Assembly: GCF_000737765.1 (NCBI RefSeq)
Contig: NZ_JPRI01000010.1
Location: forward strand, 124,001-188,000
Source: Chryseobacterium vrystaatense
GTDB taxonomy: Bacteria; Bacteroidota; Bacteroidia; Flavobacteriales; Weeksellaceae
Direction: 5' to 3'
DNA length: 64,000 bases
In this document: positions 26,631 through 36,038 of the stretch, one piece after another
Layout of the letters: each line of letters opens with the position of its first letter
How positions within the stretch are numbered: position 1 is the first letter of the stretch
Notes under the pieces: generated by a model
What the model was told of the DNA's origin: nothing
Database searches by the model: none
Seen by the model: only the letters and a program-made list of their open reading frames with translations
Program-made: the position numbers and the translations under genes

Positions 26631-27626
26631 ATGGTAAAAATAGGCAATATAGAACTGCCGGAATTTCCGCTTTTGCTGGCTCCGATGGAAGATGTAAGTG
26701 ATCCTCCATTCAGACGCCTTTGCAAGATGCATGGGGCAGATCTGATGTATTCAGAATTTATTTCTTCTGAAGGTTTGATTCGTGATGCGATGAAGAGCCG
26801 GAAAAAGCTTGATATTTTCGATTACGAAAGACCGGTCGGGATCCAGATCTTCGGCGGGGATGAGGAAGCAATGGCAATGTCTGCAAGAATTGTAGAGACG
26901 GTAAACCCGGATCTGGTAGACATTAATTTCGGATGCCCTGTAAAAAAGGTAGTGTGCAAGGGTGCAGGAGCAGGAGTTCTTAAGGATATTGACCTTATGG
27001 TTCGCCTTACCAAAGCTGTGGTTACTTCTACTCATCTTCCGGTAACGGTTAAGACCCGCTTGGGATGGGACAGCAACAGCATCAATATTGACGAAGTAGC
27101 AGAGCGTTTACAGGAGACAGGAATTAAGGCTTTGACAATACACGCAAGAACCCGGGGACAAATGTATAAGGGAGAAGCGGACTGGGAACATATTTCCAGA
27201 ATTAAACAAAATCCGAATATTGAGATTCCCATTTTTGGAAATGGTGATATTGATTCTCCGGAAAAGGCTCTTGAATATAAACAGAAATACGCTTGTGACG
27301 GAATTATGATTGGCCGCGCTGCAATTGGATATCCCTGGATTTTTAATGAGATCAAACATTTCTTTAAAACCGGTGAACATCTGCCTGAACCTGAAATTTC
27401 AGACCGTTTACTGGCTGTGCGCCAGCATGCAGAATGGAGTGCAGAATGGAAAGGCGAAAAGCTGGGACTTATCGAAATGAGACAACACTACAGCAATTAT
27501 TTCAGAGGTGTTCCACATTTTAAAGAATTCAGAAAAAAATTCCTGGAAGTTTATACTCTGGAGGAAATGGATGTCCTTATTAAAGAGACCCAGCAATTCT
27601 ACGAAGAATATCAGGCACAGGCATAA
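26631..27626 (+). CDS. dusB: tRNA-dihydrouridine synthase
   Basis: 331-residue FMN-dependent TIM-barrel enzyme that reduces uridine to dihydrouridine in the tRNA D-loop. N-terminal LLLAPMEDVSDPPFRRLC is the family start, the catalytic cysteine lies in INFGCPVKKVVCKGAGA, and KTRLGWD, HARTRGQMYKGEADW and GNGDI/MIGRAAIGYPWIF follow in order. The features fit the DusB class best. It is monocistronic, with its own promoter and a terminator. Confidence 0.94.
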   Translation: MVKIGNIELPEFPLLLAPMEDVSDPPFRRLCKMHGADLMYSEFISSEGLIRDAMKSRKKLDIFDYERPVGIQIFGGDEEAMAMSARIVETVNPDLVDINFGCPVKKVVCKGAGAGVLKDIDLMVRLTKAVVTSTHLPVTVKTRLGWDSNSINIDEVAERLQETGIKALTIHARTRGQMYKGEADWEHISRIKQNPNIEIPIFGNGDIDSPEKALEYKQKYACDGIMIGRAAIGYPWIFNEIKHFFKTGEHLPEPEISDRLLAVRQHAEWSAEWKGEKLGLIEMRQHYSNYFRGVPHFKEFRKKFLEVYTLEEMDVLIKETQQFYEEYQAQA

Positions 27627-27631
27627 TACAT

Positions 27632-27661
27632 AAAAAAACCATCAATATCTGATGGTTTTTT
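27632..27661. terminator. Bidirectional terminator between dusB and deoC
   Basis: AAAAAACCATCA (27633-27644) and TGATGGTTTTTT (27650-27661) form a 12-bp stem with A- and T-tracts, serving both convergent genes. Confidence 0.85.
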
Positions 27662-27668
27662 TATACTC

Positions 27669-28412
27669 TTAGTATCCTTCCGATGAGGACTCATTTTTAA
27701 TTAATGCCAGTGCGGAGGAAGTTCCAATTCTTTTCACTCCCAGGCTCATCATTTTTTCTGCATCTTCAGGAGTTCTTACTCCTCCAGCTGCTTTTACAGG
27801 TAATTTTCCTGCATTGTTCAGCATAATTCTGATCCCTTCGAATGTGGCGCCATTTGGTTTTCCATTTTCAGTAACATAGAAACCGGTCGAAGATTTTACA
27901 AAAATATTAGGAAGATCATTTTCAGAGAAATTCTCTTCTGCCCAGTTTGAAATATTTTTGGTGATATCTGCTATCTGTTCATCATTCAGTGCTGCTATTT
28001 CAATGATCCACTTGACCACTTTCTTATTTTGCAGCCCAAGCTGAGTACATTTAACAAATTCATTTTTCACAAGCTCCAGATCTCCTTTGAGATAAGCAGT
28101 GTAATTAACAACAAAATCGAGTTCATCTGCTCCATCTTCTATTGCTTTCGAAGCTTCAGTAAGCTTTTCATCAATAGAATAGGTTCCTTCATGAAAACCT
28201 ATTACAGTGCCTACCGCAACATTGGAATTTCTTTCCTGTATATATTTTTTGATATCTGCTACATAATCCGGACGGATCATTACGGCAAAAATATCATTGT
28301 CTATCGCTTCCTGAGTAAGTTTCTTATCGAATAGCAGTGTTTCTTCGTTTGAGAGACCTGACTGTTCAGGTGTTTTCAAATAGGTTGAATCCAAATATTG
28401 GGCAATGTTCAT
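27669..28412 (-). CDS. deoC: Deoxyribose-phosphate aldolase
   Basis: 247-residue class I aldolase that splits deoxyribose 5-phosphate into acetaldehyde and glyceraldehyde 3-phosphate. ELDFVVNY contains the active-site aspartate region, the Schiff-base lysine is in NIFVKSSTGFY, and AAGGVRTPEDAE is the second lysine-adjacent phosphate-binding segment with KAAGG. It lies 5 bp downstream of an Lrp-type regulator in the same direction, so the two form an operon. No other deo gene is nearby. Confidence 0.93.
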   Translation of the reverse strand: MNIAQYLDSTYLKTPEQSGLSNEETLLFDKKLTQEAIDNDIFAVMIRPDYVADIKKYIQERNSNVAVGTVIGFHEGTYSIDEKLTEASKAIEDGADELDFVVNYTAYLKGDLELVKNEFVKCTQLGLQNKKVVKWIIEIAALNDEQIADITKNISNWAEENFSENDLPNIFVKSSTGFYVTENGKPNGATFEGIRIMLNNAGKLPVKAAGGVRTPEDAEKMMSLGVKRIGTSSALALIKNESSSEGY

Positions 28413-28417
28413 AATCT

Positions 28418-28888
28418 TTATACTTTCAATTGTCTGTAAATACCTTGTTCCAAAGATATGAAAGTTTCTGTTCTTGTCACACCTTTCAGCTTCTGAAGTT
28501 TGTTTAGAATCTGCATCAGATGATCATTGTCTTTGCAAAGAACTTTTAGGAATATGGTGTAGTTTCCTGTTGTATAATGTGCTTCTACAACTTCGTTCAC
28601 ATCCTGAAGAGATTTTACCACATCCGGATAATGACTGGGTTGATCTAAAAACACTCCGATATAGGAAATTACATTATATCCTATTTTTTTGGGATTAAGA
28701 AATGAAATAGAGTTTTCGATAACTCCAGCATGTTCCAGTTTTTTGATTCTTTGGTGTACAGCTGTTGTGGAAATTCCGACGTTTTTCGAAATGTGGGCTA
28801 ACGACGATTTAGCGTTATCCATCAGCATGTAGATGATTTCCTTGTCAATTGAATCTAAATGATAACTTGTGTTACTTGAATTTTTCAT
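28418..28888 (-). CDS. Lrp/AsnC family transcriptional regulator
   Basis: 156 residues. N-terminal winged HTH (LDSIDKEIIYMLMDNAKSS, ISKNVGISTTAVHQRIKKLEHAGVIE) and a C-terminal RAM/ligand-binding domain (GVFLDQPSHYPDVVKSL, EAHYTTGNYTIFLKVLC). These regulators usually sense amino acids and act as dimers or octamers. The effector here is unknown; co-transcription with deoC suggests a catabolic link but does not prove it. There is a 58-bp gap to the upstream EEP gene in the same direction. Confidence 0.92.
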   Translation of the reverse strand: MKNSSNTSYHLDSIDKEIIYMLMDNAKSSLAHISKNVGISTTAVHQRIKKLEHAGVIENSISFLNPKKIGYNVISYIGVFLDQPSHYPDVVKSLQDVNEVVEAHYTTGNYTIFLKVLCKDNDHLMQILNKLQKLKGVTRTETFISLEQGIYRQLKV

Positions 28889-28906
28889 TTTCTACTTTTT
28901 TATTAT

Positions 28907-29848
28907 TTATGTTTTTGTTTCTTCAAATTTTACAAAAACCGGAAAGTGATCGCTATACCCTCCCAAGTACCGTGTACCGGCATAGGTTCGAAAGGGTCGT
29001 CCTTCAAAATTTCTTGTTCGGCTGCTTATTTTCTCAGAATTAAAAATATTCGCATTCTGAAAGTTCAAAACATCATTATCAAAAAGTGATTTTGATAAGA
29101 TAATCTGATCATAGAGCAGACCTGATTTATAATGAAAAGTAGAATAATTTCTTGTTGAAAACAACTCTTGAAAAGGATTTATCAATACCTGCTCATGATC
29201 GTTGTCGTAGAGAATTTTTACTAAATTTCCATCATCCGGGTTTTCGTTAAAATCACCGCACAATACTACATGTTCCTTTTCTTCACATACGATTTTCAAG
29301 ATCCGAGAACGGATCTCATTAAGAATAAAGTCTCTTTTGGGTTTATTAATATCTTTTTCTCGCTTGGAGGGAAGATGGGCGATAAAGACATTAATAACAG
29401 TTCCTTTATATTTAATTTTAGAAAATAGTACGTCTCTGGTTGTGTCGTAATTTTCTGTGTTTTTTTTATTTATAATTTCAAAGAAGAAAGTAATAGTTTC
29501 TGAATCTATAATTTCAACTTTATTTTTATCATACAATAGGGCAACATCCACTTTTCTCTCGTCCATAGAATTGTAATGTACAATTCCATATTCTGAATTA
29601 AAAGGTTCCATTTCTACCAGATCTTCTAACACTTTCCTTCCGGAAACTTCTGACAGTCCGATTAAAAATGGAAGTACACCATTTTCCTCTTGCATTAACT
29701 GGAAAACGTGTGAAATTTTAAAAAGCTTGTTTCTATATCTCTTTTCGTCCCAATTTCTCAAGCCTGATCTTGTTGGATCTAATCTATGAGTAGGTTCGGG
29801 ATCAGGTAAAAATAAATTTTCGACATTGTAAAAAGAGAACATCTCCAT
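28907..29848 (-). CDS. Endonuclease/exonuclease/phosphatase family protein
   Basis: About 313 residues, EEP fold with metal-dependent phosphodiesterase or phosphatase chemistry. Signature segments in order: FYNVENLF, IGLSEVSGRKVLEDLV (metal-binding Glu), INVFIAHLPSKR, VLCGDFNENPDDGNLV and GGYSDHFPVFVKF (catalytic Asp-His). There is no signal peptide. I start at the ATG at 29848; an upstream GTG at 29854 and an ATG at 29842 are alternatives. The substrate cannot be told from sequence. Upstream lies a 670-bp non-coding gap. Confidence 0.85.
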   Translation of the reverse strand: MEMFSFYNVENLFLPDPEPTHRLDPTRSGLRNWDEKRYRNKLFKISHVFQLMQEENGVLPFLIGLSEVSGRKVLEDLVEMEPFNSEYGIVHYNSMDERKVDVALLYDKNKVEIIDSETITFFFEIINKKNTENYDTTRDVLFSKIKYKGTVINVFIAHLPSKREKDINKPKRDFILNEIRSRILKIVCEEKEHVVLCGDFNENPDDGNLVKILYDNDHEQVLINPFQELFSTRNYSTFHYKSGLLYDQIILSKSLFDNDVLNFQNANIFNSEKISSRTRNFEGRPFRTYAGTRYLGGYSDHFPVFVKFEETKT

Positions 29849-29854
29849 CCGCAC

Positions 29855-30517
29855 AAATTGCTATCTAAAAATTACCACTTTCTTTTCCGTTGTAAATTTA
29901 TTATTTTTTTTCAAATTCCGTTAATTTATTTATAAAATTTTTGTATTAATCTTATACAATAAATGTAACTTATTGATTAAAAAACATCAACAAGAAAGCT
30001 TTTATACAACTAAATTATTAAGCATTTAAAATTATTATTTTTCATTACAAAATTAAAACAATTTATAAATTTAAAATTAATGAAAATAAAATTATTTCAA
30101 AAACCAATATTGATTAATAATTTTCGCTTATTTTCACACTTATATCAATTCTTATTCCGTTTTAAATGGACTATCTCAAAAATACGTGAATAATGAATCT
30201 TTATCATCTTACATAGTTATTGTACTGCCAACAGAATCGAATTGAAATTTTTCAAACAAAAGCCTTTTCTCATCATTTATGTAGTGCAAAACTATATTTA
30301 TATTTTTGAGAAAACAATTAGTAGGCTGTTAATATTCGCGAATAATAACAGTCTAGTTTAAAAATACATCATTCATAATTAACCACTTACAACAAGTAAG
30401 TCTTATTTTACCAACTGGAATGACTATCCAAATAAATAGAGGGAAATTTTACCCAAGAGATGGCGAAATACAATTCCAATAAGTATATTACAATTTTAAT
30501 GATTCTTATATCAATTT
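29855..30517. other. Non-coding gap with a 32-bp palindrome
   Basis: Very AT-rich. No gene is seen on either strand and there are no recognisable remnants. The one distinct element is the near-perfect palindrome at 30323-30354. Confidence 0.6.
30323..30354. repeat. 32-bp near-perfect palindrome
   Basis: The left arm AGGCTGTTAATATTCG (30323-30338) is the reverse complement of the right arm (30339-30354) at 14 of 16 positions, with no spacer and centre TTCGCGAA. It has no U-tract on either side, so an operator or structured element fits better than a terminator. Confidence 0.6.
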
Positions 30518-31189
30518 TTAGAGTAGATCCGGACGCTTTTCCTGCGTAATCCTTACTGCTTCATCGTGACGCCACTCTTCAATCTTGGCAAAATTACCAC
30601 TCAGCAGAACCTTGGGCACCTCCAAACCTTTGTAAACTTCGGGTCTTGTATAAATAGGTGGCGAAAGAAGATCATCCTGAAAACTATCCGTAAGTGCGCT
30701 CTGTTCATCATTCAGTACTCCAGGCACAAGTCGTATGATAGAATCAGCCAGCACGCATGCTGCCAGCTCTCCTCCGGTCAATACATAATCACCAATTGAA
30801 ATTTCCTTAGTAATATGAAGATCCCGCACTCTCTGATCTATACCTTTGTAATGACCGCAGAGAAAGATCAGGTTATTTTTTATGGATAGAGAATTGGCGA
30901 TTTTTTGATTCAGGGTAACACCATCCGGTGTAAGATAAATCACTTCGTCATATGATCTCTGGGATTTAAGTTCGGAAATGCATTTATCCAGAGGTTCAAT
31001 CATCATTACCATTCCTGCTCCACCTCCATAAGGTTCATCATCAATCTGCCTGTGCTTATTAATTGCCCAGTCTCTCAGGTGGTGAAAATGAATTTCTACT
31101 ACCCCTTTATCTATTGCCCTTCTTAAAATAGAAGTCTGAAACGGACTTTCCATTAATTCTGGAAGTACGCTTATTATATCAATTCTCAT
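30518..31189 (-). CDS. trmD: tRNA (guanine-N1-)-methyltransferase
   Basis: 223 residues, a SPOUT trefoil-knot enzyme making m1G37 in tRNA, which prevents frameshifting. It begins MRIDIISVLPELMESPF and has YGGGAGMVMMIEPL, FLCGHYKGIDQRV and the knot segment IGDYVLTGGELAACVLADSIIRLVPGVL. Its ATG overlaps the stop of the upstream NDH-2 gene (ATGA), so it is translationally coupled to it. It lacks the usual rpsP-rimM-rplS neighbours. Confidence 0.96.
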   Translation of the reverse strand: MRIDIISVLPELMESPFQTSILRRAIDKGVVEIHFHHLRDWAINKHRQIDDEPYGGGAGMVMMIEPLDKCISELKSQRSYDEVIYLTPDGVTLNQKIANSLSIKNNLIFLCGHYKGIDQRVRDLHITKEISIGDYVLTGGELAACVLADSIIRLVPGVLNDEQSALTDSFQDDLLSPPIYTRPEVYKGLEVPKVLLSGNFAKIEEWRHDEAVRITQEKRPDLL

Positions 31190-32448
31190 TGTAAAGTACC
31201 GTTTTTCTTATTAGGTGAAATAATGAGTCTTAAAGAAGAATCTTTATTGAAATAGCTCCACATCCAGTTAAAAAATACTGCAAGCTTATTTCTGACACTC
31301 AAAATGAGCATCAAGTGAAGGAACATCCAGAAATACCACGCCAGGAATCCCTGGAATTTAATAAAAGGAAGATCTACCACAGCTCTGTGTTTTCCAATAG
31401 TCGCCAGCGAACCCTGATCTTTGTATTCATACTCCGTCCAGTCGCTGCTATTTTTCTTTAAAAGGTTTTTACCTAAATTTTTTGCTTGGTTAATGGCTAC
31501 GTTTGCTACCTGCGGATGCCCCTGTGGATATTTTGGTGTCTCCATATAGGCAATATCTCCAACTGCATAAATATTGTCGTAACCCTTTATTTTATTATAT
31601 CTGTCTACTATATATCTGTTTCTCACTAATTTTTCTTCCGGAAATCCATCTACCACATTTCCTGTAACCCCTGCTGCCCAGATCACATTATTAGACGGAA
31701 TATCTTTTCCGCTTTTCATGTATACTTTATTGCCGTCATAATCCGTCACAATCTCGCCACTGAGGAAAGTAACGCCAAGATCCTTAAGATACTTTTCAGA
31801 TTTTTCCTGGGCTTCACTGCTCATCACAGCAAGTGGTTTTTCTGTTGAGCTTACCAGAATGATCTTAAGATGGTCAAAATTCATGTATGGATAATCTCTG
31901 GGAAGAATTTCTTTTTTCATTTCCGCAAAGGCCCCCGCCAGTTCTACACCGGTTGGTCCGCTTCCAACAATGACAATATTCCAGTTCCCGTCATCACTTC
32001 TGCTTTTTTCGAGGATCAGTTTTTCAAAGGTCATCAGAACATGATTTCTGATGCCTATTGCCTCCTGGGTATTTTTCATCCCAAAGGCTCTTGACTCCAT
32101 ATCCTTGTTTCCAAAGAAATTCGTTTTACATCCTGTGGCAATAACAAGTTTATCATAGGTAAACTCGGCTTCATCCGTAATTACTTTATTGTGTAGAGGA
32201 TCAATTTCTTTGACTTCGGTAAGGCGAAACTGTGTATTTCTGGACTGCTGAAAAATCTTCCGGAAGGGAAAGGAAATATTGGAAGGTTCTATCCTCCCGC
32301 ACGCAACCTGATAAAAAAGCGGCTGAAACATATGATGATTCACCCGGTCCAGAACGATTACTTTTTTGTTCTTGTTATTTAATGTTTTTGCAAGCTGCAG
32401 CCCCGCAAATCCTCCTCCTATAATGATGATTTTTTCGCGTGTTTCCAT
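31186..32448 (-). CDS. Type II NADH dehydrogenase-like FAD oxidoreductase
   Basis: 420 residues, the single-subunit NDH-2 family, passing electrons from NADH to quinone without pumping protons. The FAD-binding fold is at the N-terminus (IIIIGGGFAGLQLAKTL), the NADH-binding fold is IVIVGSGPTGVELAGAFAEM, and VIWAAGVTGN and YAVGDIAYM complete the pattern. A hydrophobic C-terminal segment (FLAWYFWMFLHLMLIL) fits membrane association. The start is the ATG at 32448, six bases after a TAAATTTG box. trmD overlaps its end. Confidence 0.92.
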   Translation of the reverse strand: METREKIIIIGGGFAGLQLAKTLNNKNKKVIVLDRVNHHMFQPLFYQVACGRIEPSNISFPFRKIFQQSRNTQFRLTEVKEIDPLHNKVITDEAEFTYDKLVIATGCKTNFFGNKDMESRAFGMKNTQEAIGIRNHVLMTFEKLILEKSRSDDGNWNIVIVGSGPTGVELAGAFAEMKKEILPRDYPYMNFDHLKIILVSSTEKPLAVMSSEAQEKSEKYLKDLGVTFLSGEIVTDYDGNKVYMKSGKDIPSNNVIWAAGVTGNVVDGFPEEKLVRNRYIVDRYNKIKGYDNIYAVGDIAYMETPKYPQGHPQVANVAINQAKNLGKNLLKKNSSDWTEYEYKDQGSLATIGKHRAVVDLPFIKFQGFLAWYFWMFLHLMLILSVRNKLAVFFNWMWSYFNKDSSLRLIISPNKKNGTLQ

Positions 32449-32454
32449 AATACA

Positions 32455-32504
32455 CAAATTTACTGATTTTATTTAGCATTTAGTAGTGAAAAAAGTTAGT
32501 TTTG
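32455..32504. promoter_or_regulatory. Divergent -7 boxes for NDH-2 and the muramidase
   Basis: Minus strand: TAAATTTG at 32462-32455, six bases before the NDH-2 ATG. Plus strand: TAGTTTTG at 32497-32504, nine bases before the muramidase ATG. The two start codons are only 65 bp apart, so both promoters share this short region. Confidence 0.6.
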
Positions 32505-32513
32505 CAAAACTTT

Positions 32514-33377
32514 ATGACACCCAGAAAGTACACCAAAAAAACTGCCAAAAAAGTACATGAGAACCGTCGGAAGAATTATTTTTTCCGAAGAAAAGTAATA
32601 TTGGCTATTTTAATTGTTGCTTTAATAGGAACCGGATTTTATCTGAAGCAGTCTATCAGCTACTATTACGCATTATACTTCAACAAATTCAATCATAAAA
32701 AACTTCACAACAACGAAACAGAAACTTTAAGAATTCAGAAAATCCTTTCTGCCAATCTGGATAAAACTTACGGTTTTGACGTTTCCCATTATCAGAACAG
32801 AGAAGATATAAAATGGGACAGTTTAAGCATCGGAAATAAAACCATTCCGCTAGAATTTGTGGTTATGCGTGCGACGATGGGAAACCGGAATGCAGACAAA
32901 CATTTTGATGAATTCTGGGCAAAAGCACAAAAACACAATCTGATCCGTGGAGCCTACCATTTCTATAGAGCTGATGAGGACCCTGTCATCCAGGCCAATA
33001 ATTTTTTAGCGAATGTAAAGTTGGAAAGTGGTGATCTTCCTCCCATTCTGGATATCGAAAAGATTCCAAAAAGAAAGACCAATAAAAAGCTAATCGAAGA
33101 TCTGAAGGTATGGTGCAAGATTGTAGAAGAAACGTATGGTGAAAAACCGATCATCTATACCTACTACCATTATTACAAAGATTTTCTGAAAGGTGAATTC
33201 GATGGCTATCCGCTATGGCTGGCCAATTATAATGATGTTCCCTCGCCTACTCCCAATGACCACTGGGACTTTTGGCAGTTTACGGAAAACGGAATCGTTC
33301 ATGGTATCAACACCAAAGTAGATCTTGATATTTATAATGGAAGCACCTGGTCTTTGAAAAGGCTTACACTTGATTAG
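32514..33377 (+). CDS. GH25 muramidase (lysozyme), membrane-anchored
   Basis: 287 residues. A basic N-terminus (TPRKYTKKTAKK), one transmembrane segment (VILAILIVALIGTGFYL), then a GH25 domain: YGFDVSHYQ with the catalytic-pocket Asp, FVVMRATMG, GAYHFYRADEDPVIQANNF, PPILDIEK with the catalytic acidic pair, IIYTYYHYYKDF and a WDFWQFTENG end. It should cleave the glycan strands of peptidoglycan in the periplasm. The ATG at 32514 is chosen; a TTG at 32502 lies within the -7 box. Confidence 0.9.
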   Translation: MTPRKYTKKTAKKVHENRRKNYFFRRKVILAILIVALIGTGFYLKQSISYYYALYFNKFNHKKLHNNETETLRIQKILSANLDKTYGFDVSHYQNREDIKWDSLSIGNKTIPLEFVVMRATMGNRNADKHFDEFWAKAQKHNLIRGAYHFYRADEDPVIQANNFLANVKLESGDLPPILDIEKIPKRKTNKKLIEDLKVWCKIVEETYGEKPIIYTYYHYYKDFLKGEFDGYPLWLANYNDVPSPTPNDHWDFWQFTENGIVHGINTKVDLDIYNGSTWSLKRLTLD

Positions 33378-33536
33378 TTGACAGATAAGCCGGACGATGG
33401 AAATTCTGAAACCCGAAAGAATTACTTCTCCCAGGTTTAATCAATTTTAAATCAATTTATATGTTAAGAAATGACTGACATGAGGTAATCTTCTGCGATA
33501 CCCCACAGCCTCCATCTTTCCTCCTCCATCCCAGGA

Positions 33537-35180
33537 TTATTTCCCCAAAAATCTCAAAATATCCGCATTTAATTCGTATGCATGTTCAAAAGGAATCATG
33601 TGGGTTGCATCTTTGTAGATCTTGAGCTCAGCATGTGGAATTTCTTTGGCTATCATTTCGGTATGATCCTGTTTAATCACATCTTTATCCCCTGCAATCA
33701 CTAAAAACGGGCTTTGTATTTTTGAAAGATCTTTTTTGCTGATGTGTGGTTCTTTCAACATGATCATTACTAATCTGCGTTCGTCAAATTTTTCCGGCTT
33801 ATTCTCAACATTCAGTACCAGAAGCTGGTTTTTCATATGGGTGATCAGTCTTTCATCAACACCTTCGGGAAAAGCGTTAGCTCCGATAGCAATTAATTTA
33901 TTAAGGTTTTCCGGATATTTTAAAGCAAATTCAAGTCCTGTGATTCCGCCATCACTCCAACCGCCAATATTAATTTTCTTTAATTTCAATTGATCTGCAA
34001 GTGCTTTTATATCCTCTGCAAATTGGATATAGGTAAATGGTCTATGAGAAGTATCCGTACTCTTACCCTGTCCTCTTGTATCTACAACTATTACTTTGAA
34101 CTGCTTCGAAAGAACGGAAATCTGCTGATAAAAATCTTTTATACTCCCTGAATTTCCATGAAGAAGAAAAAGAGGTTCCCCTTCCCCGTAGATTTCGTAG
34201 TAAAGCTTTGTATCTTTTAATTCAAGATAATTACCTGTCGATTTATTTTTCCCGTAGCCGGAATTCTCAGATGCTGCCTGATATTGGGAAACATCAGAAA
34301 TCAACCCTTCAAGATCATCTCCTAAAGCCGCAACTTCATCTTTGGTATTTTTCGCGCTTTTATCCACTTTTACATCGATATTAATGGCCGGTGCTGCCAG
34401 AGTCATTTTCTCCCAATCTCCATAAAATTTCCTGATAAATCCTGTACGGAACAATGCTGCACTGATATTGACTCTCCCTTCAAATTCTTTCAAAAACTGG
34501 ATTCCGACAAAAAACTTCCCCTGTATCCAAATATTATGTTCGTTCACATCCAGTGTATAGGTTCCTTCCTTGATCATATCCTGTGTAAGTTCCACCGTGA
34601 TCTCTTCATCCAGAATATTTTCACCGGGAAATCCATTTTTCTCGCTGTAAATACTATACCGCATCAGTACCGGTTTATCGGAAGTATAGCTGGCAATATT
34701 CAGATTGATACTTTTGATTTTGGATCGTTTGCTGGCATTAAATTCCAATGCCGTTTCACCAAGAAAATCTTCTTTTTTAAATTTAGGATTTACTGAATAC
34801 AGAACATGTTTCGTCTTGGTATTGACACCCCAGTTTTTATCAACCAGCTTCTTGACTTTAATGTTGACTTCTTTTATATTCTTTACCTTTTCTTTTAAAA
34901 ATATCTGTCTGTGATCCTGCTTTCTGAAATTCTGTACAGTTTCAGAATAGGGCTCGTAACCGGGAACTTCTATTTTGAGTTTTCGCGAAGCATCCAGTCC
35001 GGACAGATCAACAGAGAAATTTCCTTTTGCATCGGAAACTGTTCCTGCATTTTCTTTTTCTACTCCAATCTTCACGTAAGGAACAGGCTGGTTTTCATTT
35101 TTAGAAATGACTGTTCCGGAAATCACCTGTGCATCAAAAGAACAAGCAGCTAAAAGAAATAAAATATTCAGTTTTTTCAT
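33537..35180 (-). CDS. Secreted alpha/beta hydrolase with carboxypeptidase-regulatory-like domain
   Basis: 547 residues from the ATG at 35180. Signal peptide MKKLNILFLLAACSFDAQ. Residues 18-90 form a carboxypeptidase-regulatory-like beta domain (ISGTVISKNENQPVPYVKIG, GTVSDAKGNFSVDLSG), 95-265 a beta-rich region of unknown type, and 320-547 an alpha/beta hydrolase with FLLHGNSGSIKDFY, VDTRGQGKS, nucleophile elbow GGWSDGG and HMIPFEH carrying the His. It is likely an exported hydrolase or peptidase; the substrate is unknown. It stands alone. Confidence 0.85.
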   Translation of the reverse strand: MKKLNILFLLAACSFDAQVISGTVISKNENQPVPYVKIGVEKENAGTVSDAKGNFSVDLSGLDASRKLKIEVPGYEPYSETVQNFRKQDHRQIFLKEKVKNIKEVNIKVKKLVDKNWGVNTKTKHVLYSVNPKFKKEDFLGETALEFNASKRSKIKSINLNIASYTSDKPVLMRYSIYSEKNGFPGENILDEEITVELTQDMIKEGTYTLDVNEHNIWIQGKFFVGIQFLKEFEGRVNISAALFRTGFIRKFYGDWEKMTLAAPAINIDVKVDKSAKNTKDEVAALGDDLEGLISDVSQYQAASENSGYGKNKSTGNYLELKDTKLYYEIYGEGEPLFLLHGNSGSIKDFYQQISVLSKQFKVIVVDTRGQGKSTDTSHRPFTYIQFAEDIKALADQLKLKKINIGGWSDGGITGLEFALKYPENLNKLIAIGANAFPEGVDERLITHMKNQLLVLNVENKPEKFDERRLVMIMLKEPHISKKDLSKIQSPFLVIAGDKDVIKQDHTEMIAKEIPHAELKIYKDATHMIPFEHAYELNADILRFLGK

Positions 35181-35324
35181 GGTGTAAGTTTGCTGCAAAA
35201 TTCTTTATTTCCAGCATTACACACTCATAACAGCTTATTAAATTTAAGGCCAGTTTAGTTAAATTTTCTGTAAAATATCACCGATTATGATTAGAATTCT
35301 AAAAAATATATAACCTTTTATTTC

Positions 35325-35837
35325 TTACAGGATATTCATGATATCTTCCCATGAATGAACTCTTCTAAAATTTTCGTTTTCAATCAGTTCGTTGTGAGGT
35401 TGAGTAAAAATTAATTTTTCGCCAACAAAATGATCCAGATTCTTAGGATAGTCATCGATCATTACATCTCCGTGAACCACTCTTTTACTTCCACATAAAA
35501 CAATTTGTTCCCAGCCAATAAACGGAAAATGTTCTGCAAGCCAGTCAAATTTTTCTCTCAGGCTGTTCGGAAATTCCATTCCGGCTGAAACGATGTAAAG
35601 TTCATACTTGCTGTTAATATATTCCAAAGCATCGCGGCTTCCTTCCATTACGGGAAGTGTTCTGAAAAAACCTACTTCATTAACGTGTTTCTTTCCATTG
35701 GGGAATGCTTCAATTTCAGGCATTCCTGCAAGTCCGCTGATCTCAATTTCTTTTCCGGAGTCTCTTTTTTCAAACTTCACAAGCTGATGATACACATCTG
35801 CCATTACCCCGTCCATGTCTACAATTACTTTTTTCAT
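35325..35837 (-). CDS. 5'(3')-deoxyribonucleotidase-like HAD protein (NT5C type)
   Basis: 170 residues. HAD superfamily: motif I VDMDGVMAD (nucleophile Asp and general-acid Asp), a central FFRTLPVMEGSRDALEYIN, motif II in LYIVSAGMEF, and a C-terminal DVMIDDYPKNLDHF with acidic metal ligands. Length and motifs fit NT5C-type nucleotidases that dephosphorylate (deoxy)nucleoside monophosphates. Cytosolic; there is no operon partner. Confidence 0.87.
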   Translation of the reverse strand: MKKVIVDMDGVMADVYHQLVKFEKRDSGKEIEISGLAGMPEIEAFPNGKKHVNEVGFFRTLPVMEGSRDALEYINSKYELYIVSAGMEFPNSLREKFDWLAEHFPFIGWEQIVLCGSKRVVHGDVMIDDYPKNLDHFVGEKLIFTQPHNELIENENFRRVHSWEDIMNIL

Positions 35838-36038
35838 TATTTAAAATCAGATTTAGCATTATTAACCATTAAAAATTAAGCCTTCCAGCTCATCAAAATT
35901 ACTTAATGTCTTTCCTGAAATCCCTATTACTCATATTAAATAAATCTTAAAATTATTATTTTTAAACGCTATTGCTTTCAAAAAATAAATTTGGGTATTT
36001 GCATATCATTACGTAAAACTTTTCTAGTTACATTTTCG

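Noticed and set aside
26435..26701. 88-codon frame upstream of dusB
   Set aside because: It overlaps the dusB start and promoter and encodes no recognisable domain; a chance frame.
30175..30310. 10-bp inverted repeat CTCAAAAATA/TATTTTTGAG around 136 bp
   Set aside because: Could be read as MITE ends, but in AT-rich DNA such matches are expected by chance and no target-site duplication is seen.
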